From NCBI RefSeq assembly GCF_014211915.1, contig NZ_CP060040.1:682001-746000 (forward strand): 64,000 bases of DNA, in the 5' to 3' direction. Source of the stretch: Burkholderia cenocepacia (GTDB taxonomy: Bacteria; Pseudomonadota; Gammaproteobacteria; Burkholderiales; Burkholderiaceae). Position 1 is the stretch's first letter, and each line of letters starts with the position of its first letter. The translations under genes were made by a program, and so were the position numbers. The notes under the pieces were generated by a model, which searched no databases, was not told the origin of the DNA, and saw only the letters and a list, made by a program, of their open reading frames with translations. Positions 54,531-62,565 of the stretch are shown in pieces.

Positions 54531-54545
54531 TCAAACCGGTTTGGA
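54531..54545. promoter_or_regulatory. LacI-type operator 2, TCAAACCGGTTTGGA
   Basis: Contains the perfect 12-bp palindrome CAAACCGGTTTG (54532-54543), sharing the AAACCGGTTT core of operator 1 two helical turns away. Both sites would lie on the same face of the helix, which allows cooperative binding by LacI-type dimers. Confidence 0.8.
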
Positions 54546-54656
54546 ACGCAAAAGATATTTATTTGACGGTAATCGTTACCAATTGGAAATAATTACCCGG
54601 TCGGCGCGTCCCGGGCTTCGGGCAGCCGGCCGGATCGACGCATGCGAGGAGTGACG

Positions 54657-55670
54657 GTGAAGGTGAATCTGAAGGCGCTGTCGGAAGCGCTCGGCCTGTC
54701 GCGGACGACGGTCAGCCGCGCGTTGAACGGTTACGACGACGTGAGCGAGGCGACGCGCGAGCGCGTGGCGAAGGCCGCGCGGGAAATGGGCTACGTGGCC
54801 GATCCGACCGCGCGCCGGCTCGCGACCGGGCGGGCCGACATGATCGGGATCATCTATCCGTTCGGCGCCGGCGATCTCGGCGATCCGCGGTTCGGCGAGG
54901 TCGTGGCGGGCATCACCGAGCGGCTCGCCGAGCGCAATCTCGATTTCATCATCGCGTCCGCGCGACCGAACGCGGAACTGGACACCTATCGGCGGATCGT
55001 CGACGGCAAGCTCGTCGACGGGTTGATCGTCGCGCGCACGCGGGTCGACGATCCGCGGATCGCGTACCTGCAAGCGAGCGCGTTTCCGTATGTCGCGTAC
55101 GGTCGCACGCAGGCCGCCGGCCCGTACGCGTGGTTCGACTTCGACAACGAGGCGGGCGCGCGCGACGCGGTGCGCCGGCTGATCGGCTTCGGGCATCGGC
55201 GCATCGCGATGATCAGCGCGCCGCTGGCGCTGAATTTCGCTGCGCAGCGGCGTGCCGGTTATCTGTCGGCCTTGCGCGAAGCCGGTATCGACGCCGATCC
55301 GGCGCTGCTCGTCGAGAGCCCGTTCACGCACGACGGCGGGCAGCAGGCGGTGCGGGCGTTGCTCGCGCTCGCCGAGCCGCCGACCGCGCTGCTGGTCGAC
55401 AACAACATCGCGGGCAGCGGCGCGTTTCGCGCGCTGGTCGACAGCGGGCTGCGCCTGGGGGCGGACCTGTCGCTGATCGTCTATGACGGCGTGCCGCCCG
55501 ATATCGCGCACCCGTATCGCGTCACGGCGGTCGTGCAGCCGACCGGCCACGCGTCGGGGCGTGCGCTCGCGGAACTGATGCTGCGGCTGCTGGACGACGG
55601 CGTGTGCAATCAACGGCTCGAAGCGCCGGCCATCGAGGCGGGCGACACGGACGGTCCGTTGCGCGGGTAG
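54657..55670 (+). CDS. LacI-family repressor of the levan/sucrose module
   Basis: A 337-residue LacI/GalR protein. The N-terminal helix-turn-helix (LKALSEALGLSRTTVSRALNGY) with its hinge region (DPTARRLATGR) is followed by a periplasmic-binding-protein-like sugar domain. It diverges from levansucrase, and the tandem palindromes lie between them, so it probably represses sacB and itself until a fructose-containing ligand appears. GTG 54657 was chosen because AGGAG lies five bases before it; ATG 54642 would add five residues and lacks a ribosome binding site. Confidence 0.88.
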   Translation: MKVNLKALSEALGLSRTTVSRALNGYDDVSEATRERVAKAAREMGYVADPTARRLATGRADMIGIIYPFGAGDLGDPRFGEVVAGITERLAERNLDFIIASARPNAELDTYRRIVDGKLVDGLIVARTRVDDPRIAYLQASAFPYVAYGRTQAAGPYAWFDFDNEAGARDAVRRLIGFGHRRIAMISAPLALNFAAQRRAGYLSALREAGIDADPALLVESPFTHDGGQQAVRALLALAEPPTALLVDNNIAGSGAFRALVDSGLRLGADLSLIVYDGVPPDIAHPYRVTAVVQPTGHASGRALAELMLRLLDDGVCNQRLEAPAIEAGDTDGPLRG

Positions 55671-55765
55671 CCCGCACACCGGCGACGAGGCGACGGCGGC
55701 CGTTGCCGAACGGCGCCTCCCGTCGCAAAGGCCATGACGATGGCAGGGGCGAATACGCGTTCTTC

Positions 55766-55780
55766 TAGACGACCGGTCTA
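55766..55780. promoter_or_regulatory. NemR-like operator 1, TAGAC-N5-GTCTA
   Basis: TAGACGACCGGTCTA has perfect 5-bp half-sites. The surrounding 20 bases recur with one change at 55870. The half-site matches TetR-family operators such as the NemR/LmrA type as I recall them. It lies 230 bases upstream of the DJ-1/PfpI gene. Confidence 0.65.
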
Positions 55781-55869
55781 ATCCGAGGCTATCATCCGTC
55801 CTTGTGAATGCGGCGACGCCTCAGGCAGATTCAAGCAGCGAGATGTCGTCGTTTTATTTCGGCCGCTTC

Positions 55870-55884
55870 TAGACGACTGGTCTA
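55870..55884. promoter_or_regulatory. NemR-like operator 2, TAGAC-N5-GTCTA
   Basis: TAGACGACTGGTCTA, identical to operator 1 except for one central base and 104 bases away. It is the nearer site to the DJ-1/PfpI gene and probably overlaps its promoter (AATAGGCATATATC follows). Confidence 0.65.
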
Positions 55885-56009
55885 ATAGGCATATATCGCA
55901 TGCGAGTGAATGAATCGCACGTTGCCGCGCGCCGGTGGACTAACCGACAGGCGTGCCGCGTCGACGTGCGGCCCCGTTCCCCCGTTCATTTTCGAAGGAG
56001 TGTCCGATC

Positions 56010-56696
56010 ATGAAGATCCTGGTTGTCCTGACCTCGCACGACACGCTCGGCGACACCGGCAAGAAAACCGGCTTCTGGCTCGAGGAACTGGCCGCGCCGT
56101 ACTACACGTTCAAGGATGCGGGCATCGAACTGACGCTCGCGTCGCCGAAGGGCGGCCAGCCGCCGCTCGATCCGAAAAGCAGCGACCCGACGGCCCAGAC
56201 CGACGCGACGCGCCGGTTCGACGCCGATGCCGCGGCCAAGGCCGAACTCGCGTCGACGCGCAAGCTCGCCGATGTGCCGGCGGACGACTACGACGCGGTG
56301 TTCTACCCGGGCGGCCATGGCCCGCTGTGGGATCTCGCCGAGGATCTGCATTCGATTGGCCTGATCGAGCGCGCGCTCGCGGCCGGCAAGCCGGTCGCGG
56401 CGGTCTGCCATGCGCCGGGTGTGCTGCGCCACGTGAAGAACCCGCAGACCGGCGAATCGGTCGTGCGCGGCAAGCGCGCGACGGGGTTCACCAACAGCGA
56501 GGAGGCGGCCGTCGAGCTGACCGAAGTCGTGCCGTTCCTCGTCGAGGACATGCTGAAGACCAACGGCGCGGAATTCGAGCGCAGCGCAGACTGGGCGCCG
56601 CATGTCGTCACCGACGGGCTGCTGATCACCGGGCAGAACCCCGCGTCGTCGGCGCCCGCGGCCGAGGCGCTGCTCGCGAAGCTCGGCCACCGCTGA
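56010..56696 (+). CDS. DJ-1/PfpI (type 1 glutamine amidotransferase-like) protein, glyoxalase III candidate
   Basis: A 228-residue protein of the DJ-1/Hsp31 fold. The nucleophile is near C133 in AVCHAPG, within a typical nucleophile elbow. N-terminal GFWLEELAAPYYTFKDAG matches the Hsp31-like branch, members of which detoxify methylglyoxal without cofactor. GAAGGAG precedes ATG 56010. It is followed 141 bases later by an Old Yellow Enzyme gene and preceded by two TetR-type operators, so an electrophile-stress role is likely. Confidence 0.87.
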   Translation: MKILVVLTSHDTLGDTGKKTGFWLEELAAPYYTFKDAGIELTLASPKGGQPPLDPKSSDPTAQTDATRRFDADAAAKAELASTRKLADVPADDYDAVFYPGGHGPLWDLAEDLHSIGLIERALAAGKPVAAVCHAPGVLRHVKNPQTGESVVRGKRATGFTNSEEAAVELTEVVPFLVEDMLKTNGAEFERSADWAPHVVTDGLLITGQNPASSAPAAEALLAKLGHR

Positions 56697-56837
56697 AAGC
56701 ATGGCGCCGGCCGGGCCGGCGCCGCGTCCTTGCCGTCGCCGGGCGCAGCCGGCCCGCCGATGGCCTGCATCGTTGCGTCGTGCGCACCGCATGACGCATT
56801 TCCAGCCGTTTTGCAGAACCAAGCAAAGGAGTCGTGG

Positions 56838-57947
56838 ATGTCTGCCCTGTTCGAACCGTTCAAACTCAAGGATGTCACGCTGCGCAACCGCATCGCGGTG
56901 CCGCCGATGTGCCAGTACGTCGCCGAAGACGGCGTCGTCAACGACTGGCATCACGTGCATCTGGCCGGCATCGCACGCGGCGGCGCGGGCCTCGTGATCG
57001 CCGAGGCGACGGCCGTGTCGCCGGAAGGCCGCATCACGCCGGGCTGCGCCGGGTTGTGGAACGACGCGCAGGCCGAGGCGTTCGCGCCGTCGGTCGCGGC
57101 GATCAAGGCGGCCGGCGCGGTGCCCGGCATCCAGCTCGCGCACGCGGGCCGCAAGGCGAGCGCGAATCGCCCGTGGGAAGGCGACGACCATATCGCCGAC
57201 GGCGATCCGCGCGGCTGGCAGACCATCGCGCCGTCGGCCGTGCCGTTCGGCGCGCACCTGCCGAAGGTGCCGCGTGAAATGACGCACGACGACATCGCCC
57301 GCGTGCAGGCCGACTTCGTCGCATCGGCGCAGCGTGCGCGCGACCTCGGCTTCGAATGGCTGGAGCTGCACTTCGCGCACGGCTATCTCGGCCAGAGCTT
57401 CTTCTCGGTGCATTCGAACCAGCGCACCGACGAGTACGGCGGTTCGGCCGACAACCGCGGCCGCTTCCTCGTCGACACGCTCGCGGCCGTCCGCAAGGTC
57501 TGGCCCGAACATCTGCCGCTGACCGCGCGCCTCGGCGTGATCGAATACGATGGCCGCGACGAAGAGACGCTCGCCGAGTCGATCGCGCTCACGCAGCGGA
57601 TGAAGCGGGAAGGGCTCGACATGCTGAGCGTATCGGTCGGCTTCTCGACGCCGACCGCGCAGATTCCGTGGGGCCCGGCATTCCTCGCGCCGATCGCCGA
57701 GCGCGTGCGCCGCGAGGCCGGGCTGCCGGTATCGTCCGCGTGGGGAATCGACACGCCGCAACTGGCGAATCGCGTGGTCGAGCAAGCGCAGCTCGATCTC
57801 GTGATGGTCGGCCGCGCGCACCTGGCCGATCCGCACTGGCCGTATTACGCGGCCAGACAGCTCGGCGTCGAGCGTCCGTCCTGGACGCTGCCCGCGCCGT
57901 ACGCGCACTGGCTCGAGCGCTACCGGGTCGCCGACAAGGTGGCGTAA
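56838..57947 (+). CDS. namA: Old Yellow Enzyme-family NADPH:flavin oxidoreductase (YqjM/NamA-like)
   Basis: A 369-residue FMN TIM-barrel of the thermophilic-like OYE class. C25 in VPPMCQY corresponds to Cys26 of YqjM. The His pair in LHFAHGYL and the motif TDEYGGSADNRGRF are present. These enzymes reduce activated C=C bonds of enones, maleimides and quinones. AAAGGAG precedes ATG 56838. With the DJ-1 protein it forms a likely electrophile-detoxification pair. A strong terminator follows. Confidence 0.9.
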   Translation: MSALFEPFKLKDVTLRNRIAVPPMCQYVAEDGVVNDWHHVHLAGIARGGAGLVIAEATAVSPEGRITPGCAGLWNDAQAEAFAPSVAAIKAAGAVPGIQLAHAGRKASANRPWEGDDHIADGDPRGWQTIAPSAVPFGAHLPKVPREMTHDDIARVQADFVASAQRARDLGFEWLELHFAHGYLGQSFFSVHSNQRTDEYGGSADNRGRFLVDTLAAVRKVWPEHLPLTARLGVIEYDGRDEETLAESIALTQRMKREGLDMLSVSVGFSTPTAQIPWGPAFLAPIAERVRREAGLPVSSAWGIDTPQLANRVVEQAQLDLVMVGRAHLADPHWPYYAARQLGVERPSWTLPAPYAHWLERYRVADKVA

Positions 57948-58022
57948 GCGGGGCGTGTCGATGCAGCGCCGCGGCGGTGCGCGCATCCCGCGTGCCGCCG
58001 ATCCGGCGCCGATGGATAGAAT

Positions 58023-58065
58023 GGCGGTTCGTCCAGGCCTCTTGCCTGGGCGAACCGCCTTTTTT
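58023..58065 (+). terminator. Rho-independent terminator after the OYE gene
   Basis: GGCGGTTCG (58023-58031) pairs with CGAACCGCC (58051-58059), with an inner CCAGGC/GCCTGG extension, and is followed by six T residues. It ends only 19 bases before the next start codon (58084), so the AI-2E-family gene needs its own promoter nearby or some readthrough. Confidence 0.9.
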
Positions 58066-58083
58066 CATTTCGACAGAGGTGCC

Positions 58084-59154
58084 ATGGGCGCACATGTCCC
58101 GTCGTCTCACGATTCCGCCGCGCGGCCGCGCGTCCAGCAGATCGCCCGCGTCGCGTTGTATGCGGCGCTGCTGTTGCTCGCGCTGTGGGTGATCCGCGAC
58201 TTCATTCCCGCCATCGCCTGGGCCTGCGTGATCGCCATCGCGATGTGGCCGCTGCTGAAACGCTTCGAATCGCACCGGCTGTTCCGCAATCGGCCGACGC
58301 TGATCGCGACCGTCATCACGACGTCGATTTCGCTGCTCGTCGTGCTTCCGGTGGCGGTCGCGACGACCCAGGCGTTCGCGCAGGCGCACGACCTGCGCGA
58401 ATGGCTGCACACGATCCAGGACAACGGCATTCCGCTGCCGGACGTGGTCAGCCGGTTGCCGTACGGCGCGGCGCAGATCACCGAATGGTGGCAGGCCAAT
58501 CTCGGCCATCCGCTGCATGCGGCCACCGCGATGCACGGCGTCAACGGCGAGAAATTCATTGCGTTCGGCCGGCAATTCGGCACGAAGCTCGCGCACGTGC
58601 TGCTCGAATTCGGTTTCATGCTCGTCACACTGTTCGTGATCCTGCGTGCCGGCCACAAGCTGTCGGGTGCGTTGCTGCAGGGCGCGCGGCGCGCGTTCGG
58701 GCGCAACGGCGCGGAACTGATCGAGCGGATGGTCGCGGCCGTGTACGGCACGGTGACGGGGCTCGTCGTCGTCGGGCTCGGCGAGGGCGCGCTGCTCGGC
58801 GTCGCCTACGCGCTCGCGGGCGTTCCACATGCGGCGCTGCTCGGCCTCGTCACGGCGGTCGCCGCGATGCTGCCGTTCTGCGCGCCGGTCGTGTTCTGCG
58901 GCGCGGCGCTCTGGCTGTTCGTGCAGGGGGCGACCATGTGGGCCGTCGTGGTCGCGGCGCTCGGGTTCATCGTCGTGTTCGTCGCCGAGCATTTCGTGCG
59001 GCCGGTGCTGATCGGCGGTTCGACACGGCTGCCGTTCCTGCTCGTGCTGTTCGGCATCCTCGGCGGCGCCGAGACGTTCGGCCTGATCGGGCTGTTCGTC
59101 GGCCCGGCGCTGATGACGGTGCTCACGATGCTGTGGGCCGAATGGATCGCTTGA
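58084..59154 (+). CDS. AI-2E-family transporter (TqsA/PerM type)
   Basis: A 356-residue membrane protein with about eight hydrophobic segments and the family layout. The N-terminus has ALLLLALWVIRDFIPAIAWA and the C-terminus has GLIGLFVGPALMTVLTMLW. Despite the family name, substrates vary; some members export signals, others move Na+ or small solutes. AGAGG precedes ATG 58084. It lies immediately after a terminator, so it is a separate unit. Confidence 0.87.
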   Translation: MGAHVPSSHDSAARPRVQQIARVALYAALLLLALWVIRDFIPAIAWACVIAIAMWPLLKRFESHRLFRNRPTLIATVITTSISLLVVLPVAVATTQAFAQAHDLREWLHTIQDNGIPLPDVVSRLPYGAAQITEWWQANLGHPLHAATAMHGVNGEKFIAFGRQFGTKLAHVLLEFGFMLVTLFVILRAGHKLSGALLQGARRAFGRNGAELIERMVAAVYGTVTGLVVVGLGEGALLGVAYALAGVPHAALLGLVTAVAAMLPFCAPVVFCGAALWLFVQGATMWAVVVAALGFIVVFVAEHFVRPVLIGGSTRLPFLLVLFGILGGAETFGLIGLFVGPALMTVLTMLWAEWIA

Positions 59155-59375
59155 GCGCGCATGCCGCTGCACCGGTTCGACGTCGCGGTGCAATGGCGCG
59201 CAGGGCCGCGCACGCGAAGGCCGGCTGCAACGATCGCTGACGATTCGGCTGGCGCGAAGGCGCGCAAACGCAGGGATTCGGATGAAGATCTCTACATTTC
59301 TTTTCGATCCGGACCCAAAGGTCGAGTAGCATGGGGCTTTCGATCACGCCGGTAGGCGCAGCAGATTTCCCGAGC

Positions 59376-59750
59376 ATGCGATTGATTCCGATGGCCCGTC
59401 CCGCAGCGACGCTGTCCCTGGCCGCCAGCTGCCTGATGTTGCACGGCTGTGCGTGGTTCGACTCGTGGCTGCCGTTCTCGTATTCGCGCACGCCGCTTGC
59501 ACGGGCCGCGTCGCGGCACGGCGCGACGCGCGCCGACGTCGTCCGCGCCGCCGGCAACCCGCGCAGCGTCTGGATGGTCCGCAACGGCAGCGGCGTCTGC
59601 TACAACTACTTCATCGAGCACGGCAACGATCATCGTGCTTTCTTCGTCGTGTTCGACAAGGCCGGCGTCGTCACGCAGCACGGCTTCGATTCGTGCATGG
59701 ACGCCGACCGCAAGGGCACGCTCCAGCAGGGCAAGAGCGCGTCGCGATAG
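59376..59750 (+). CDS. Small lipoprotein, SmpA/OmlA-like
   Basis: A 124-residue protein with a lipoprotein signal (RPAATLSLAASCLMLHGC; lipidated Cys before AWFDSWLP). The mature part has a BamE/OmlA-like stretch (GATRADVVRAAGNPRSVWMVRNG) with a later Cys (GVCYNYF) and another (FDSCMDA). The function is unknown; similar small folds act in outer-membrane assembly. ATG 59376 gives the best signal peptide; starts at 59331 or 59391 are possible. Confidence 0.7.
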   Translation: MRLIPMARPAATLSLAASCLMLHGCAWFDSWLPFSYSRTPLARAASRHGATRADVVRAAGNPRSVWMVRNGSGVCYNYFIEHGNDHRAFFVVFDKAGVVTQHGFDSCMDADRKGTLQQGKSASR

Positions 59751-59789
59751 GGCGGGGGCCACGCGCCGCGCGAGCGCGTCATACTGCCG

Positions 59790-60584
59790 TCACGCTATCG
59801 TGTCGACCACACCGCCGTCGACGCGCAACGCCGCGCCGGTCGTGGCCGATGCCTGCGGCGAGCACACGTACACGACCAGGTTCGCGACTTCTTCCGTCGT
59901 CGCCGGCCGCTGGATGATCGAGCTCGCGCGCTCGCTGCGCACGAATTCCACTGCAATGTCGTCGATGCTGCGGCCCGTTTCGTCGGCCTGCGCCTTCAGC
60001 ATTTCGCGCACGCCTTCCGACATCGTCGGCCCCGGCAACACCGAATTGACGGTCACGCGGGTGCCGGCCGCGAGCTTCGCGAGGCCGCGCGCGATCGACA
60101 ACTGCGCGGTTTTCGTGAACCCGTAATGAATCATGTCGACGGGGATGTTCAGACCCGATTCCGACGAAATGAACACGATGCGCCCTGCATTGCGTTCGAT
60201 CATCCCTTTCAGGTAATGCCGTGCGAGCCGCACGCCGGACATCACGTTGATCTGGAAATAATGTTCCCATTCGGCGTCGTCGATGTCGAAGAACGCCTTC
60301 AGGCCGTAGATGCCCGCGTTGTTGACGAGAATGTCGGCATTCGGCGTGTGCTGCGTGACGCGCGCGACGCCGGCCGCGTCGGACAGGTCGGCGGCGACGC
60401 CGTCGAAGCTTGCGCCGGGCACGGTATCGCGCAGTTTCTCGAGCGCGGATTGCACCGACGGGTCGCTGCGGCCGTTGACGACGACGTGCGCACCGGCGCG
60501 CGCGAGCCCTTCGGCGATCGCGAGCCCGATGCCCGCGGTGGAAGCGGTGACGACCGCGGTCTTGCCTTTCAGATCGATCTGCAT
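59790..60584 (-). CDS. Short-chain dehydrogenase/reductase
   Basis: A 264-residue classical SDR. It has the cofactor motif TASTAGIG (with A in place of the first G), NNAGIYG, catalytic Ser in VFISSESG, and YxxxK in YGFTK. It belongs to the oxidoreductase group with C-terminal VDGGVVDTIA. The start was set at MQIDLKGKT. It converges on the lipoprotein gene with a 39-base gap. Substrate unknown. Confidence 0.88.
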   Translation of the reverse strand: MQIDLKGKTAVVTASTAGIGLAIAEGLARAGAHVVVNGRSDPSVQSALEKLRDTVPGASFDGVAADLSDAAGVARVTQHTPNADILVNNAGIYGLKAFFDIDDAEWEHYFQINVMSGVRLARHYLKGMIERNAGRIVFISSESGLNIPVDMIHYGFTKTAQLSIARGLAKLAAGTRVTVNSVLPGPTMSEGVREMLKAQADETGRSIDDIAVEFVRSERASSIIQRPATTEEVANLVVYVCSPQASATTGAALRVDGGVVDTIA

Positions 60585-60789
60585 GAGCGTGACGGGGAAG
60601 AGTGAACGAGGGCCGCCGCGCGTGCCGCGGCGGACGGAATTCAAAGCTTAGGCAAATTCCGCTCAATAGGCCATGTCGCGCGCGCGTCGGCGGCGGTCAC
60701 GCGGAAATACCGGGAGGCGAAGTGAAGTGCTGCCGGGTATGGCGGACGCGCGAGATTCCTGTCGGTTCGGGGCATCCGGGCGCGAAATT

Positions 60790-60822
60790 GGTATCCCGCG
60801 CGTGCTTCACCCGCGGGATACC
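60790..60822 (-). terminator. Hairpin after aidA-like gene 1 (11-bp stem)
   Basis: GGTATCCCGCG (60790-60800) pairs perfectly with CGCGGGATACC (60812-60822), with an 11-base loop. On the minus strand it is followed by AATTTCG, a weak T-rich tail. It is the second of two hairpins reached after the aidA-like stop. Confidence 0.5.
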
Positions 60823-60860
60823 GAACCGATGACTATTCGCCGGCTGCGACGGCAACCCGT

Positions 60861-60911
60861 CGATATCCGGCCCGCCAGGATCGGTGCTTCGGCCGATCCT
60901 GGCGGATATCG
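60861..60911 (-). terminator. Hairpin after aidA-like gene 1 (19-bp stem with bulge)
   Basis: CGATATCCG and CGCCAGGATCGG on the left pair with CCGATCCTGGCG and GATATCG on the right, with a 5-base bulge on the left arm. No T tract follows on either strand, so this may stabilise the transcript end instead of terminating it alone. Confidence 0.4.
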
Positions 60912-60981
60912 TGCATGCCGCTGGCCGTCTCGCGACCCACGCTCGCAGAACGGGCGAACCGTCAACGATGAAACGCGAAGA

Positions 60982-61536
60982 TCACGAACACGTGACGAAC
61001 CAGTCCCACCAGTAGTATCCCAACAACTCCTGGGTACTTCGTTCCAGCGTATAGAGCCCGAAGCAGGCGCCGAGCGTTTCGATCCCGCTCTCTCTCGCCT
61101 TGGCGCCGATGCTGACGAACGTGTGCGGCTGCGTCAGCGGTGGCAGGCCGTCGCGCGTTTCGGGGTTCAGTTGCACGGCATTCACGTCGAGGAAGTCCTG
61201 CGAAAACGGATTGAAAACTTGCTGGCCGAACAGGTGCGAAACCTGATAAATCAGCACCGCGTCTTCCGCGTTTTCATAGAGAGAGACTGCCCTGAGCGAA
61301 ACCGTGTCGCCGGGATACAGCGTCAGAACGGGGTCCGCCGGGCCATTTCCGATCGACGCGCCGCGCGCGCCGGTGTAAAGCAGGCGCACGGCGCGATGAT
61401 CGACGGCGATCGGTAACTCGGGCTGCTTGCTCGGATGCGGGTACCTCAGCTTGATATATTCCGTGTCGATGACGGCGAGGATGTCGATTTGCTGCGAGGT
61501 CGTGTCGCGAGTGAGGCTTCCAGGATCGGCTGTCAT
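60982..61536 (-). CDS. aidA: AidA/PixA-type inclusion-body family protein, paralog 1
   Basis: A 184-residue protein of the AidA/PixA family. Shared features with its two neighbours are QQIDILAVIDTEYIKLRYPHPS near the N-terminus, a strand region LTLYPGDTVSLRAVSLYEN, AVLIYQVSH, and the end motif LLGYYWWDWFV. There is no signal peptide. AidA proteins are abundant in stationary phase in Burkholderia, are quorum-sensing-dependent in the B. cenocepacia case, and affect nematode infection. Molecular function is unknown. GGAG lies eight bases before ATG 61536. Confidence 0.85.
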   Translation of the reverse strand: MTADPGSLTRDTTSQQIDILAVIDTEYIKLRYPHPSKQPELPIAVDHRAVRLLYTGARGASIGNGPADPVLTLYPGDTVSLRAVSLYENAEDAVLIYQVSHLFGQQVFNPFSQDFLDVNAVQLNPETRDGLPPLTQPHTFVSIGAKARESGIETLGACFGLYTLERSTQELLGYYWWDWFVTCS

Positions 61537-61656
61537 ACGGGTGCTCCATTTTGGTTTATCGCGGAAAAGGTGCGGCACCCTGTGGGGCGCCGCGTAAAAC
61601 CTGTCGGCTTGAATCGCTCCCGTGCGGCTTCGGAGCGAGTGGTTGGGGCGCTCGCC

Positions 61657-62211
61657 TCAAGCCGCGGACGCTTGCCAGACCCAGAAGAAGTAGCCGAACA
61701 AGGATTTCCTGTTTTGGCTCCGCGTATAAAGCGCAAAACTCGTCCCGAGGTTCTCGACTCCGAAGGATTTTGCTACGGCGTCGAACCGTTGAAAGACTTG
61801 GGATTGCGCCGAGAGTGCGATGAGGTCGGGCGTCTCGGCCGCACTGGGTGCGGCAGCCTGTTCGATGGTATGCGCGGCGAATTGACTGAAGACCTCCGCG
61901 CCCGAGTAGTGCCGGACGTTGTAAATCAACGCAGAGTCGTCCGAATTGTCGGACAGCGATGTGCTCATCAGCGATACCTTGTCGCCAACCTGCAATTTCA
62001 AGCCCAGGCTACCGGTGCCTTCCGAGCTGCTCACGCCGGGCAAGCGGCTGTTGAGCATGAACACGGCGTTGCTGCTGATCGCCGTCGGGCGGTTCGCGTT
62101 CTGGCTCGGATTGGGACAGGTTGTCTTTAAATAATGCGCGTCGATAACCGCAAGGATATGAATGAATTGAGCGGTTTGTTCCAGATCGATGCTATTAAGG
62201 TCGACTTTCAT
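61657..62211 (-). CDS. aidA: AidA/PixA-type inclusion-body family protein, paralog 2
   Basis: A 184-residue paralog with the same plan: IHILAVIDAHYLKTTCPNPS, LKLQVGDKVSLMSTSLSDNSDDSALIYNVRHY and a C-terminal LFGYFFWVWQA. It is upstream of paralog 1 in the same orientation with a 120-base gap, so the two probably share the promoter in 62212-62565. GGAGG sits seven bases before ATG 62211. Confidence 0.85.
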   Translation of the reverse strand: MKVDLNSIDLEQTAQFIHILAVIDAHYLKTTCPNPSQNANRPTAISSNAVFMLNSRLPGVSSSEGTGSLGLKLQVGDKVSLMSTSLSDNSDDSALIYNVRHYSGAEVFSQFAAHTIEQAAAPSAAETPDLIALSAQSQVFQRFDAVAKSFGVENLGTSFALYTRSQNRKSLFGYFFWVWQASAA

Positions 62212-62306
62212 TTAAGTGCCTCCATGACAGACTAATTGCCCGTTCGGTGCGCGTGGCGCATCGGCGATGCGCTTCGTCAGTATTAGCTATTTATATTCGT
62301 TTTAGT

Positions 62307-62326
62307 ACCTGTCAGGTTTGATGGGG
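62307..62326. promoter_or_regulatory. Candidate lux/cep-box-like site
   Basis: The 20-base site starts ACCTGTCA, like the left half of LuxR-type boxes, and ends TGATGGGG. Only five of eight half-site positions are symmetric, so the right half is poor. It is of interest because aidA genes are known quorum-sensing targets. Confidence 0.35.
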
Positions 62327-62371
62327 GATTTATTTTGGTGAGAATTGATTTTTCAGGTCGGGAGGGGGCGT

Positions 62372-62476
62372 GTAATCGACTGTAATTGATTTTTATGGAT
62401 TTTCCGGGTCTGAATTACAGGTTGTTGTATGCGAGGTCAAGTGCTCGTCACCGCGTAATCGGTTGTAATTGATTTT
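62372..62476. repeat. Two 22-base direct repeats in the aidA promoter region
   Basis: Copies at 62372-62393 and 62455-62476 share GTAATCG and TGTAATTGATTTT and differ at two positions. Their starts are 83 bases apart. They are probably binding sites for an unidentified regulator. Confidence 0.65.
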
Positions 62477-62565
62477 GGTGAGCGAATGAATTGATATTGT
62501 CCTTGACGCGCTAATGACGTGTCGTCGGACTCAAATTCATAACGCTTAGTGAATGGAGATTAACC

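Larger units (their letters stand above)
55671..56009. other. Intergenic region with two TetR-type operators
   Basis: 339 bases without a gene. Its main content is the pair of near-identical 20-base sites described separately (55766-55780 and 55870-55884). The DJ-1/PfpI gene leader follows, ending in GAAGGAG before ATG 56010. Confidence 0.7.
60585..60981. other. Hairpin-rich region between the SDR and aidA genes
   Basis: 397 bases without a gene. Two strong stem-loops lie at 60790-60822 and 60861-60911. The rest shows no recognisable promoter, although the minus-strand SDR promoter must be here. Confidence 0.6.
62212..62565. promoter_or_regulatory. Repeat-rich divergent promoter region of the aidA cluster
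   Basis: 354 bases, clearly AT-richer than the rest. It contains a 22-base direct repeat (62372-62393 and 62455-62476; 20 of 22 identical). It also has two copies of TTTTGGTGAG (62333-62342, 62473-62482) and several AATTGAT elements. At 62307-62326 lies a lux-box-like site beginning ACCTGT. These probably control both paralog 1-2 and the divergent paralog 3. Confidence 0.6.

Noticed and set aside
58023..58065. Hairpin considered as a riboswitch for the AI-2E-family gene
   Set aside because: It is a plain stem-loop with a T tail and no second conserved helix, so a terminator explains it.
62372..62476. Direct repeats considered as a CRISPR fragment
   Set aside because: Only two copies with two mismatches and a 61-base gap, no further units and no cas genes.
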